Shown: positions 11,201 to 21,953 of the stretch, one piece after another
Layout of the letters: the number at the start of each line of letters is the position of its first letter
Position numbering within the stretch: the first letter of the stretch is position 1
Source of the DNA: Seminavis robusta
Taxonomy: Eukaryota > Bacillariophyta > Bacillariophyceae > Naviculales > Naviculaceae
Assembly: GCA_903772945.1 (NCBI GenBank)
Contig: CAICTM010001242.1
Location: 1 to 33,317, forward strand
DNA length: 33,317 bases
Direction of reading: 5' to 3'
Program-made: the position numbers and the translations under genes
Notes under the pieces: generated by a model
Database searches by the model: none
What the model saw: only the letters and a program-made list of their open reading frames with translations
Told to the model about the DNA's origin: nothing

Positions 11201-11386
11201 GGCCGTCAACAAGACCACAAATACCAACAGTTTGGACCATTGCACCGCGCGAGTTTCCATTTCGGCCAAGGAGGGACGGGCCGTTCCTTCTTCGTCCACA
11301 TGCTTGTCATCGGGTCGTCCTTCGCACTCGCTGTAAATAGAGAGACTCCTCTCGTCGTCATTGTCGCTGTTGTGGCTGGTCGACAT
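8281..11386 (-). pseudogene. Receptor-type nucleotide cyclase (TM-CHASE-TM-class III cyclase), frameshifted and decayed at the 3' end
   Basis: Starts at ATG 11384-11386. The N-terminal cytosolic tail is acidic and TM1 is at residues 52-72. An extracellular CHASE-like sensor follows, then TM2 (PMWYAVIVCGVFLFTSLVFL), a Gln/Asn-rich linker and a class III cyclase domain (TTIMFADLVG). Introns with GT-AG ends split the catalytic domain. Exon 1 ends at 9656; the next exons are 9443-9558, 9310-9324 (15 nt, IGDCY), 9193-9205 (13 nt, VAVTG), 8933-9096, 8810-8819 (10 nt) and 8681-8702 (22 nt). Breaks: one base is missing near 10697 (A run) in CHASE and one near 8957 in the GLHSGPVTAG exon. From about 8592 to 8281 the LFGDT and RQAGK regions are recognisable but carry several indels and stops. 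It would convert ATP or GTP to a cyclic nucleotide at a membrane in response to a ligand; substrate is undetermined. The upstream breaks could be sequence errors; the 3' end looks truly eroded. Confidence 0.75.
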
Positions 11387-12167
11387 TTTGTTTGCTTTGG
11401 TTTGCTTTGGTCTACCCGTACCTTTGCTTGGTCCTGGAATGCAAATTGGGGAGACAGTTTTCTTAACAAAGAGGTGATAAAATAGATTTTTTTCTTATTT
11501 GCTCCCAGAGTTGAATATGTTAGGCAAGGGAGCAAACATCAACTTTCATGGTTTGGGCAGTTTCTGGGCTCCAGTAAGTCTCCCCAGTATTCCAAGGGTG
11601 CGTTGTACCCCAACTGGCCATATCTTAAGGCCCGTATCTCAGCCAAAACTCAACCTTTTTCGAAATTTTTGTTGGGAATGATATCTACTCTTAGTAGAAG
11701 TCAGAAACTGTCTATTATCTTCAAGATAATAGGATTTCTAGAACACCATATTGCTAGGTGGGTAGCTTGACAGGGTATAACTACCCATAATATGGTGGGG
11801 CAAATCAATTTTGAGTTTTCCCCTTTTTTCTAATTTATTAATCTAAACATCCAAAATGAAAAATTTCGAATATTTTTTCTATATGACACCACTTTACCAA
11901 AGGTACGGTATCTATCTTTCTAGCTTGGCAAGAGCTTGTGTTCCGGTTTTGTGGCTTGCATGCAATTGTCGGAAGGTTTTTATGGCTGACAAAGCCTCGT
12001 AAAAACCGTTTGCAGATCAATCGGATGGTTGTCAATCGGTCGGTCACATGCACTGTCACAGGTCACTCATTTCCGATCTACGATGATGTTTAGATGTTTA
12101 GTACGGAATCTGTACAGAAGACTGACGGTCTCAGAAGGCTAAAAAGGTCTTTGCGATCATCGTTGAT
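11387..12167. other. AT-rich intergenic region with two inverted repeats
   Basis: No gene is visible. It holds a near-perfect palindrome at 11712-11732 (10-bp arms CTATTATCTT, 1-nt loop) and a nested inverted repeat at 11744-11797. The outer arms of the second are CACCATATT/AATATGGTG and the inner arms TGGGTAG/CTACCCA. The stretch also contains the promoter side of the cyclase gene, but no convincing TATA element was found. Confidence 0.5.
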
Positions 12168-12726
12168 CTATGCGCGCTCAATGCCAAGTAGGGTGAAGTC
12201 TAAAGGAGATCTAAGCAGGTTAAGCTGTCAAAGACAATGTGGAGCATCACCACCATTTCGCCTCAAGTAATGGTCTGATTGCTTCAAGCCTCACAAGTTG
12301 ACTTTGTCAAACTCCTTTGCCTTCTTCTTGATTGAGCCTGTGCTTCCATGAGTTGTTACCTCTGCATTGATCCGCCTGAGAGCATCCATGAATACCACAG
12401 GATGTTTCATCCGCTCGACGCATCCTCGCCCATCCTCTTCCAATCGTCTTCCGCTCGCACTTTCCGCTCTTTCATCTCTCTTTCTCGCCGGTTTTCCTTC
12501 CGACCGTTGAGCTTTTGGCTACGTTTCCTCGCTGCTATCTCCTCTCTCTTTCTCACTTTTCTATTACGGGGGGGGTTGTTGTTTTACTTCAATCTGTTCT
12601 TGTGATCGATAAAACGTGGGATTTGTGCCCCATACTGCTTCTAGTTTGTGTCTAAGACCAAACTTGCTTCACCAAGCGGCAAAGCGTGAGAGTTGAGTAG
12701 ACTGAAGGAAACAGTAGTATCTAACA
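12168..12726 (+). repeat. Leader of the retroelement family (left copy), pyrimidine-rich before gag
   Basis: It is matched by 20304-20867 in inverted orientation. It includes a strong pyrimidine-rich tract at about 12424-12560 and a G run at 12568-12575 (8 G here, 9 in the right copy). No ORF of note. It should contain the promoter and any terminal repeat of the element, but no direct terminal repeat partner lies in the window. Confidence 0.6.
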
Positions 12727-14274
12727 ATGGCAAAATCGGAAAAATCTTTTGAATCGGCTGATGCGGCTAGCAAGCCCTCTGTCGAGACTGTGGATGATGA
12801 GGCTTTCGACTTGGGTGGAATTGAGATGAATCCAGCGAAGCGAGTGGCGAAGAGAGAATCGCCTAGCAGCGAACTGGACGTTTCCAGCGATCGGAGGGAG
12901 GGCGAGTAAGTTCTAATGATGATGCGTCGACGCGCTCCGCGCCGGTTGGCATTACTGGTGTTGGAGAAGAAGGAGGTAAGCCTAGCAACTTGGCGACTGT
13001 GTTTGTGCCCGAGAAAGGATTCTACGACCACCACTGCTGCGGTATCATTGGTAGTTCCAAGAGGGACAGGTTTTGTTTGATAGACCCTAGGAAATGTGCC
13101 ATCAAGTCTCACGACACCAAGTTTGAGGTGGAAATGGGACACGCATATGTTGGTATTCGTGACCACCCCACAAAGCCGGTTGGATTCATGACTCCATGTG
13201 TAGACTGGCCCAGGTCGACCCCAGCATCAAAGCTGAGGTCGAATCATGGATCGACAAGTTCCTTCATGTGGACGCTCTTATCTTGGCGATGGAAGAACGA
13301 ACATCGACTTTCTACAAGTCGGTAGCAGACGAAGCCGCAGCCGTCAAATGGTCGTCAGAGGTGTCCCCTCCCAAATTGAAGACTGTTGATGAGATAATCA
13401 AATCAGCCACTGATGTCTCCACTCCATTGAAGATGGACTTCAAGCTTCGCAAGGAGGAAAACAAAGTCAAAACGGCGAGTGTCAAACTCGACGCTTTGTT
13501 TGAGCAAGAAACCAAAAACGAGCTACCATCGCCGGACGACATCCAGAACATGGTCGCGGTTGGACTTTGCCCAGCGCTCACAACCTGGTCAAGACTATTG
13601 GAAGTCAGCAGAAACAGATCACCAGCCTAGGTGCCGCTCTAGAGGAATCCCACGCTCGAGATTTAGACCACATCAACATCCTCGATCTCTTGGATCAGCA
13701 TTCGCTTTTGAGCTCAAGGTGGGAGACCGTCCTTTAGACGAAGGACTATCCCCCAATCTCTGGTCGTTTGCATCCTCCATCGAGGACTGCGTTCTGTCGC
13801 TGAAAGCGAACGGAAGGACTCATTGTCGAGTGGAAAGAGGTCATGTCCAAATGAAGGATCTGGCTAAACACTACAAGACAACCATTGTGAATCTTCAGAA
13901 TCGGATGGGAGATCTGGAAGAAGCTGTGGACGGATTCAACCTTGTCGGGCCAGGCACTCCAACATCTGGCATAACGTTCGAAGGTTTCGGTACACCTGGA
14001 CTCGACAGGGGCCACCCAAAACGTAACATCCATATCGAAGCTGACGTTGATGACCTAAAGAACCTGGTGTCTTCGCTCAATTCGAGAGTTGGAGGCTTGA
14101 TGCGGCATGACCCAATTCGTCACCTGGAAGACAAAATGGCACAGCTCTCTAGCAACTGTGACGACTTTCGTAAGCGTGTGGCTGGTGTCAACACCTTTCA
14201 GTTTGGGGAAACCACGTTCGGTTCCTGGCACGATGTCGCCACTGAACTTGAGGATGTGCTTGACGATATCTCGG
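12727..14274 (+). pseudogene. Gag-like protein, left fold-back copy, frameshifted; continues at 18831-19259
   Basis: Starts at ATG 12727 with MAKSEKSFESADAASKPS, matching the right copy. Compared with the right copy it has lost single bases near 12870 (after SPSSE), near 13205 (VDLAQVD region), near 13565 and near 13690, so the frame changes repeatedly. Homology is otherwise continuous to 14274, where the gypsy LTR cuts it between the codons for SV and GWFPDFF. It resumes at 18831 and ends at 19259 inside EWRGELV. An extra deletion lies near 19224. It cannot make a full protein as written. No zinc knuckle or protease motif is present, and the family is not recognised. Confidence 0.75.
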
Positions 14275-14699
14275 TGCAATACACGGCTCTTAGCCTTATT
14301 CGCGACTCGATCCTAGATAGTTTGAGTTCGACTCATGACTGAGTCTCTCGTGAATAGTCATTTGAGACAGGTTCTCAATGACCGCGCTAGTCATACTAGG
14401 TTGATGATGAAACATCGCTCTAGATATTTAGCTAGCGTGGAGTACTTCCACGCTACTAGATCCAAGCTAGACAAACCTTCCACGCGTTCCGTTTTAGGAT
14501 CGTGGAAAGACGTAGGATTACTACCACAACCTACTCTATCACACTTTACAGTCTCCCCCGGGAAGCCAGATCTACGATCCCTTGATGATGATTCTCCTCG
14601 TTGATTAGTTTTCATAGCTTTCTAATCTCTCTCATAACTTTCATTCTCTCAAACTCAAAACACTCGAAAGATCTTTTACACTACTTTTAGCGTAGTTCA
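14275..14699 (+). repeat. 5' LTR of the gypsy element
   Basis: It is 425 nt, starts TGCAATACAC and ends GTAGTTCA. Against the 3' LTR I count roughly eight substitutions and about ten small, mostly one-base, length differences. The primer binding site should follow 14699; the sequence there does not match a tRNA I recognise. Confidence 0.9.
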
Positions 14700-15240
14700 T
14701 TTTGTTAACAAACACAATAGCTTCAGCTACCCTCAACCTATTCCTTCACCATAAGATGGCTCAAGGAAAGCATGCGTTCCGCAACTTCAAAAACAGTTGC
14801 GTGACAAACCATTCTTCCTCTCGTCGACAATGACGGAGAAAACGAGATCGACGATACTCGTACAACCATTTGCAAACTTCGCAACCATGTTGCCAAGCGC
14901 AAATCAGAAGATCTCTGACAATGAGGACAACTCTCTCTATCAATTTCAATCACTTGGATGGAGAAATCTCTATCTGAGGATTAGGCCAGGATGATGACTC
15001 AACGGAACCATGTTCCGATTTCTCATACCAAAGTGATGAAGATATTCTCACTAACTAGTAAACAAGAATTGTTTGCAATGATGAACCTACGGCAAATTAG
15101 ATGATTGCCTAGAAGCTGCTCAACTAGACTCTGATGATCTATTTAGCATCGTTACCTCGTCCGTGGCCAACCCCTCGTAAACGTCGCAAGACAAGAGACC
15201 TCAAACCCATCGTCTATGTTAGATTTAACAAGCGAGAAAA
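14700..15240 (+). other. Gypsy leader and gag region, no intact ORF
   Basis: This lies between the 5' LTR and the protease. Short frames are present but stops are frequent. It should hold the primer binding site and gag. I could not recognise a CCHC knuckle or a reliable start, which suggests a decayed or strongly shortened gag. Confidence 0.45.
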
Positions 15241-18200
15241 AGGGAAACCAAAACCCGTGTTACACTCCGTTGCTTAATGGATACAGGAGCATCCGGAACC
15301 TTGATTGCTCAACCTCATGCTAAAAAATTACGCATGAAGGTCTTGGGGGCGTCCAAACGTTGGACTACCCCTGCAGGGAGAATTAAACACCAGCACGAAG
15401 TCAAAGGTGCATTTATGATTCCTGAATTCCACGAAGATAGAATCATCGAGTGGGATTTACACGTACCAAGAACTTGGGGCGTATGAAATGATCCATAGGT
15501 CGAGACAATTCTCTCTGATCTAGGATTCAAGTTCGATTTCACTACCATGTCAGTGGAATGGGACGGCGCATCTATTCCTATGAAAGATAGCGACACCAAT
15601 GAGAAGAGAACTTCTTCATTCCTGATCCTACCGCTGTTGATGACAGTGCAGATCGTCTCAAGAAGATTCTTGATGCGAAGTACGAACAAGCTTACTTAAG
15701 GCAGGTTTGCCAAAGTCAAGATCAGTAAAACAGGAAGAGAAGAACAGCTTCATCCTTACTGACGAAGTACTCTGACCTATTCGATGGTACTTAGAAAGTG
15801 GCAGATGGACACTACAAGTAGAACTTCTCCCTGATAACCCTATCATGCCAAGGGTCCACCACCAACACTCTTAAGATGGAGGTTGAACGTCTCTTCGAAG
15901 CAGGAGTACTCAAGAAAGTAAAACGTTCCGAGTGGGCGGCACCAACTTTCATCATTCCCAGAAAGACGGATCTGTACGATTCATCTCTGATTTCCGGGAA
16001 TGAACAAAAGGATAAGCAAGCCTTATCCTATCCCAAAAACAGGACATGCTCTTGAATCAGATGGATTCAAGTACGACTAGTTCTAGACCTGAACATGGGA
16101 TACTATCACATCGAGCTGTCACCTCACTCGAAGCAACTCTGTACCATCGTACTCCGTGGGGAAAGTACGAGTACCAGAGGTTGCCAATGGGCCTATGTAA
16201 TAGTCCGACATCTTCCAAGAGAAAATGGGAACACTAATGCACGACCTAGAATACGTCGTGCATACATTGAATCTACTCATCCTAACTAACGGCGATCTAG
16301 CAGATCACGTTGAGAAGTTGGATGAAGTTCTCCGAAGGCTTTCGAGAAGCGGACTTAAGATCAATGCTTCCAAGTCCTTCTTCGCAAGAGGAGAACTTGA
16401 ATACCTAGGTTACTGAATTACTCGAGAAGGATCCAACCTATAACAAGAAAATAGACGCGATCCAGAATATCGCTCCTCCTACCAACAGAAAGGAACTCCG
16501 TAGATTCATTGGACTAGTGAACTACTATCGAGACATGTGGATTAGACGATCCACATGTACTGGCCCCACTCGCTTCGTTGACTTCCAAAACAACGAAGTG
16601 GAAATGGGAAGCCGAACACGACAAGGCCTTTAGCCAGATGAAAAAGATCATCAGCAAAGAAACTTGCTCGCTTACCCTGACTTCAACGAACATTCGTTAT
16701 CCACACGGATGCGAGTGATACTCAACTAGGTGCAGTAATTTTCCAGAAGGGAAAACCTATGCGTTCTACAGCAGAAAGCTCAACCCTGCTCAGACACGTT
16801 ACACAGTTACCGAGAAGGAACTTCTCAGTATCGTAGAAACTAAAGAGTTCCGTAACATTCTTCTAGGACAGAAGATCGTTGTACATACGGACCACAAGAA
16901 TCTTACTGTAAGAACTTCAATACCGATCGCGTAATGCGATGCGCCCTTATTCTGGAAGAATACGGCCCTGAACTACGGTACACAAGGGCGAACAGAACAT
17001 CTCGCGCTGATGCGTTGTCCAGACTTAACATCTCCAACAACGACGTTCTTCAGAACAGATGGACGCCAGCGAGATCGCTGAACTCATGGCTGCAGACGAA
17101 GAGGACTTCTCCTAGGAGTTCCTCTCTCGTTCCCCGAGATCGAACATCGTCAGAAAGACGACAACGATATCAAGAAGCTCCTCAGGGAACAAGCCAAACG
17201 ACTACAGAAGCAATCTTTCCCCAGAGGGGATAAGTCTTACGACTTAGTAGTTAAGGACAGAAAATCGTCGTACCTAAAACTATGCAGAAAAAGCTAGTTG
17301 AATGGTACCATGGTGTGCTGATGCAACCTGGCGAGACTCGCACGGAACTAACCATCAGCCAACACTACACCTGGAAGGGTCTGCGCAGGACTGTGCAGGC
17401 CGTATGCAGCGTTGCCAAAGCTGCCAGATGAACAAACCAAGACGCGTAAGCTGGGATTGATGCCTCCAAAGACTTGCGAGGAGATCCCTTGGGAAAGACT
17501 ATGTATGACCTGATAGGCCCTTACAACGTCGGGGATCCAAGAAAAAGAATTCCTGCACACTTCATTGCTTGACAATGATTGATCCCGAACCGGATGGTTC
17601 GAGATTGCAGAGATCTGCTCCAAGCAGCAGACGAAGTAGCCATCGTCCTAGAACAAACGTGGCTTACTCGGTATCCATGGCCTGCTGAGGTATCATGGAT
17701 AGAGGACGGAGTTCCGCGCAGAGGTCGAAAGGACACTCCGGGATGATATGGACTTCGTCGCAAGTTCATCACCACGCGTAACCCTCAAGCCAACTCTATG
17801 GTCGAGCGTGCTCATCAAACCATACGTAACTTGATCGCTGTTCAAAACATCAAGTGCCAAGACGACCTCGAATGGATCCTGGGATGGATCCTCACGCGGT
17901 TCGCTTTGCAATGAATGCCACGATTCATACCACCTTGCGTGCAACGCCCGCCACAGCTCGTGTTCAATCGTGACGCGATTACAACGTCCGTTCAAGCCAA
18001 CTGGAAGTACATTAAGGAACGTCGCCAACGACTAATCCAACAAAAAACGATAGGGAAAACGCAACGCGTGTCCCTCATTCAATACAATGTCAACGATACT
18101 GTGATGATTCAACAGTATCACACCGCAAGTACGGTCAGCCCAAGTACAAAGGTCCTTACACCTATAGACCGGTCTGACAATGGCACTGTACGGCTCCAAC

Positions 18201-18243
18201 AGCTACGCCAACGGCGGCACAAGTCTACCAGACTTGGAACATA
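15240..18243 (+). pseudogene. pol: Gypsy pol: protease, reverse transcriptase, RNase H, integrase, frameshifted
   Basis: Protease is shown by CLMDTGASGTLI (active site DTGA, about 15270-15305). RT covers about 15870-16430 and includes DLNMGYYHIELSP and LPMGLCNSP. The YIDD box near 16262 is damaged (YIE, with bases missing), while LDEVLRRLSRSGLKIN and ELEYLGY follow as expected. RNase H spans about 16690-17040 (HTDASDTQLGAVIFQ, YTVTEKELLSIVE, HTDHKNLT). Integrase starts near 17300 with a zinc-binding HHCC region (WYHGVLMQPGETRTE, then a disturbed CQRCQSC). It continues with IGPYN, the DDE core around 17570-17830 (ERAHQTIRNLIAVQN) and a C-terminal tail ending with IRYIHPYK near 18260. At least eight frame changes and several stops interrupt it. 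Many are one-base losses. Confidence 0.85.
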
Positions 18244-18402
18244 AGGTATATACACCCATACAAGGCCTGATCCCCTTGTAGGATTGCCATCGTGCGACGC
18301 ACATGTCTACATCCAAATCTCATGAGAGTGCCCCGCACTTTAAATCATATGTTCTCTTGTCCCACTGCTGTCGCGCTTCTGTGACCCTTGTCAGGGGGCG
18401 AA

Positions 18403-18825
18403 TGCAATACACGGCTCTTAGCCTTATTCGCGACTCGATCCTAGATAGGGTTTGAGTTCGACTCATGACTAGTCCCTCGTGAATAGTCATTTGAGACAGG
18501 GTTTCAATGACCGCCTAGTCATACTAGTTGATGATGAAAACATCGCTCTAGTATTTAGCTAGCGTGGAGTACTTCCACGCTACTAGATCCAGGCTAGACA
18601 AACCTTCCACGCGTTCCGTTTTAGGATCGTGGAAAGACGTAGGATTACTACCACAACCTACTCTATCACACTTTACAGTCTCCCGCGGAAGCCAGATCTA
18701 CGATCCCTGGATGATGATCTCTCTCGTTGATTAGTTTTCATAGCTTTCTAATCTCTCTCATAACTTTCATTCTCTCAAACTCAAAACACTCGAAAGATCT
18801 TTACACTAGCTTTTAGCGTAGTGCA
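18403..18825 (+). repeat. 3' LTR of the gypsy element
   Basis: It is 423 nt, starts TGCAATACAC and ends GTAGTGCA. The end is followed directly by the CTCGG target duplication and the resumed gag sequence. Confidence 0.9.
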
Positions 18826-18830
18826 CTCGG

Positions 18831-19259
18831 TTGGCTGGTTCCCAGACTTCTTCTCGCTACTGTGCATGTCAACGGATCAGTTCTACGACGGAAAACAGTA
18901 TGCCGACAAGTCCAGATCTTCCCAGAACATCAAAGCAACTCGCCTTGAGGTCGATCTCATGGCCACCATGAGTCACGTTGTTCCCCCGATGCTCTTCGGA
19001 AAGACCGCCACTTGCAAGACTATTGTAAACCCCGAGCATGGCTTCGGCCGCAATCTCAAGACTTTTGACGCCTTCAGTGGAAGCACATCCAGCTCCGCTA
19101 AGGATGACATTTTGAAGAGGCGCGTATCACCATTTCAACTATACGTGGTTCTATCTTTGGTTCGGGCCCAGGTGTTGAGCTGAGCAGACAGCTCATGTCG
19201 GAATCTATCAATCAGCTTCACGATGGTGAATTTGTCACTGAATGGAGAGGCGAACTGGT
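18831..19259 (+). pseudogene. Second part of the left gag copy, after the gypsy insertion
   Basis: It resumes with GWFPDFFSLLCMSTDQFYD, identical in sense to copy 1, and continues through SGSTSSSAKDD to EWRGELV. One base is lost near 19119, changing the frame after LKR, and more bases are missing near 19224. Homology with copy 1 stops at 19259 at the fold-back junction. Confidence 0.8.
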
Positions 19260-20303
19260 TTAAATCTTCCTCCTCTTTTCGTCTAAAGGACGGTCTCCCA
19301 CCTTCGAGCTCAAAAGTCGAATGCTCGATCCAAGAGACTCGAGGATGTTGATGTGGTCTAAATCTCGAGCGTGGGATTCCTCTAGAGCGGCGCCTAGGCT
19401 GGTGATCTGTTTCTGCTGACTTCCAATAGCCTTGACCAGGTTGTGAGCGAGCTGGGCAAAGTCTCCAACCGCGACCATGTTCTGGATGTCGTCCGGCGAT
19501 GGTAGCTCGTTTTTGGTTTCTTGCTCAAACAAAGCGTCGAGTTTGACACTCGCCGTTTTGACTTTGTTTTCCTCCTTGCGAAGCTTGAAGTCCATCTTCA
19601 ACGGAGTGGAGACATCAGTGGCTGACTTGATTATTTCATCAACTGTCTTCAACTTGGGAGGGGACACTTCTGACGACCATTTGACGGCTGCGGCTTCGTC
19701 TGCTACCGACTTGTAGACGGTCGATTTGCGCTCTTCCATCGCCAAGATAAGAGCGTCCACATGAAGGAACTTGTCAACCCATGATTCGACCTCAGCTTTG
19801 ATGCCGGGGTCGACCTGGGCCAAGTCTACACATGGAGTCATGAATCCAACCGGCTTGGTGGGGTGGTCACGAATACCAACATATGCGTGTCCCATTTCCA
19901 CCTCAAACTTGGTGTCGTGAGACTTGATGGAACATTTCCTGGGGTCTATCAAACAAAACCTGTCCCTCTTGGAACTACCAATGATACCGCAGCAGTGGTG
20001 GTCGTAGAATCCTTTTTCGGGCACAAACACAGTCGCCAAGTTGCTAGGCTTACCTCCTTCTTCTCCAACACCAGTAATGCCAACCGGCGCGGAGCGCGTC
20101 GACGCATCATCATTAGAACTTACTCGCCCTCCCTCTGCTCGCTGGAAACGTCCAGGTTCGCTACTAGGCGACTCTCTCTTCGCCACTCGCTTCGCTGGAT
20201 TCATCTCAATTCCACCCAAGTCGAAAGCATCATCCTCCACAGTCTCGACAGAGGGCTTGCTAGCCGCTTCAGCCGATTCAAAAGATTTTTCCGATTTTGC
20301 CAT
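19260..20303 (-). CDS. Gag-like protein N-terminal part, right fold-back copy
   Basis: Open from ATG 20301-20303 to the junction. About 342 residues are element-derived, followed by KRRKI from the filler and a TAA stop. This is the best preserved N-terminus of the family. It begins MAKSEKSFESAEAASKPS, continues through a low-complexity region to a globular segment with KGFYDHHCCGIIGSSKRDR, and then to a long helical region ending in VAVGDFAQLAHNLVKA and QKQITSLGAALEES. Together with copy 1 it defines a full gag of about 800 residues. Histidine and cysteine occur (DHHCC), but not in a zinc-knuckle spacing. It is undamaged, in contrast to the left arm. Confidence 0.7.
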   Translation of the reverse strand: MAKSEKSFESAEAASKPSVETVEDDAFDLGGIEMNPAKRVAKRESPSSEPGRFQRAEGGRVSSNDDASTRSAPVGITGVGEEGGKPSNLATVFVPEKGFYDHHCCGIIGSSKRDRFCLIDPRKCSIKSHDTKFEVEMGHAYVGIRDHPTKPVGFMTPCVDLAQVDPGIKAEVESWVDKFLHVDALILAMEERKSTVYKSVADEAAAVKWSSEVSPPKLKTVDEIIKSATDVSTPLKMDFKLRKEENKVKTASVKLDALFEQETKNELPSPDDIQNMVAVGDFAQLAHNLVKAIGSQQKQITSLGAALEESHARDLDHINILESLGSSIRLLSSKVGDRPLDEKRRKI

Positions 20304-20867
20304 TGTTAGATACTACTCGTTTCCTTCAGTCTACTCAACTCTCACGCTTTGCCGCTTGGTAAAGCAAGTTTGGTCTTAGACACAAACTAGAAGCAGTATG
20401 GGGCACAAATCCCACGTTTTATCGATCACAAGAACAGATTGAAGTAGAACAACAACCCCCCCCCGTAATAGAAAAGTGAGAAAGAGAGAGGAGATAGCAG
20501 CGAGGAAACGTAGCCAAAAGCTCAACGGTCGGAAGGAAAACCGGCGAGAAAGAGAGATGAAAGAGCGGGAAGTGCGAGCGGAAGACGATTGGAAGAGGAT
20601 GGGCGAGGATGCATCGAGCGGATGAAACATCCTGTGGTATTCATGGATGCACTCTTAGGCAGATCAATGCCAGAGGTAACAACTCATGAAAGCACAGGCT
20701 CAATCAAGAAGAAGGCAAAGGAGTTTGACAAAGTCAACTTGTGAGGCTTGAAGCAATCAGACCATTACTTGAGGCGAAATGGTGGTGATGCTCCACATTG
20801 TCTTTGACAGCTTAACCTGCTTAGATCTCCTTTAGACTTTACCCTACTTGGCATTGAGCGCGCATAG
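20304..20867 (-). repeat. Leader of the retroelement family (right copy)
   Basis: Inverted counterpart of 12168-12726, with a C run at 20456-20464 and a purine-rich tract on the plus strand. The outer end at 20867 equals the outer end of the left copy at 12168. Confidence 0.6.
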
Positions 20868-21953
20868 GTGGCTTGTTTAACTGTTATTTGATTTCCTCGG
20901 TTGGTGGGCGCTCCGCGTGGGAACTAGCATGGGCTGGCGAAACCGGTTGAGGGCTGGCAAATTGTGGGTACCAGGTACAGGACTGTACCGGTACATACGG
21001 TATGGTACTTGCACTGTAGCGACGGTGTAATTCGCCGCTACTCATACCGTAGCAATGGTCGGGTGGGCTTCATAAGCCCGCCCTTGGTTCTTTGAGAAAG
21101 TAATGGACAGTGTCACCATGGACTAAGCAACTAACGCCATGCCACCAGAACCTATTTCCATGGTTTACCTGGGCAGTCTTGCTGACAGAGCTCTCTATTT
21201 CCTGTTTCCCATTTCATCTTTCTTTTTAAAAATATGTTGGTTCCGCAAAGGGTGCCTAACATGGGATCCAAATCCAGGCAGAGGCTCTGCAAGAACCTGG
21301 TCACAGGCAATGCTATGAAACGTATAAGATTACCTACATCTCACTACAATCAGCACTGTGGCTGAAGGCAGTCCCACAGCCATCGCCGCTGGTGTGGAGT
21401 ACCTGGCAACCATGGCTGGTACTTGCCCACACAGGTCAAAGATTGGGTGAGTGGCGACATAGTCAGCCCACCTGTTGCTCCGCTTCTTGAGATAAGTTGA
21501 GATGGGATGCAGGTGCAGAGCATCATCAACTGATGGGTAATGCCTCCAAGTGCGTAGGCGTGTTGTCCCAGTTTATTAACAGCTTACTGTAGCTGCTTTT
21601 TAGTATTCAACGGCACTTACTGGGTCAAATACGCTTAATTAAGCTCTCTCATGTCGCATCCTGAGGTCATGGAACTGCTTGGACCCTAAGTACCATCCGC
21701 CAAATTCCAAAACTGACCGTGGCTCTCACTTTTTGTGTCAAATTGGTGCATTACTTCACTCCGCTGATGGGACATCTTCACTCCGCTGAAAGCCTAAATA
21801 CAAAGAAACCAACACGGAGTGCGCAGCTCTGGCTTTTGGAAATGTTCCTTTTGTGAATCTGAGACAATGGGCCTCATTATTTCTATTGAACTGATAAAAG
21901 TCTTTGTAGTGAAATCTTCGTTCCTTCCAAGTTAGTTTTCCGTATCGTCAAGG
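20868..21953. other. Intergenic region upstream of the amine oxidase, with one copy of a hairpin repeat
   Basis: No gene is visible. Around 20960-21060 it is rich in short palindromes built on GGTAC/CCGG. At 21060-21190 it holds a repeat related to 25190-25320: a small hairpin (GGGCTT-CAT-AAGCCC) followed by a conserved block containing GTCACCATG and TTTCCATGGTTTA. The oxidase promoter must lie near 21850-21950. No clear TATA element is seen. Confidence 0.5.
21095..21190. repeat. Diverged dispersed repeat, left copy
   Basis: Aligns with 25238-25320 (same orientation) at roughly 80 percent over about 75 nt, with gaps. Shared blocks are GAGAAAGTAA, GTCACCATG and TTTCCATGGTTTA. On the minus strand the left copy has a stop in the frame that is open in the right copy. 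Confidence 0.55.

Larger units (their letters stand above)
14275..18825 (+). mobile_element. Ty3/gypsy LTR retrotransposon nested in the left gag copy
   Basis: Two direct repeats (14275-14699 and 18403-18825) start with TG and end with CA. The element is flanked by a 5-bp duplication CTCGG (14270-14274 and 18826-18830), and removing the element plus one CTCGG restores the gag reading seen in copy 1. The internal order protease, RT, RNase H, integrase is that of Ty3/gypsy. A purine tract (AGGGGGCGAA) precedes the 3' LTR. The insertion is later than the gag copy it interrupts. All pol ORFs are broken by frameshifts, so this copy is non-autonomous as sequenced. Confidence 0.93.
12168..20867. mobile_element. 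Fold-back pair of retroelement 5' halves, tail to tail, with a nested gypsy element
   Basis: The left arm (12168-14274 plus 18831-19259, plus strand) and right arm (19278-20867, minus strand) are inverted copies of the leader and gag of the element at 1-5647. Both outer ends begin at the same base of the element (CTATGCGCGCTCAATG at 12168, its complement ending at 20867). The inner ends differ: the left arm reaches gag residue GELV, the right arm only SSKVGDRPLDE. About 18 nt of unrelated filler (19260-19277) joins them. The paired arms are about 1.59 kb. I found no target duplication next to the outer ends. The common outer end is probably the true 5' end of this family. Confidence 0.8.
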
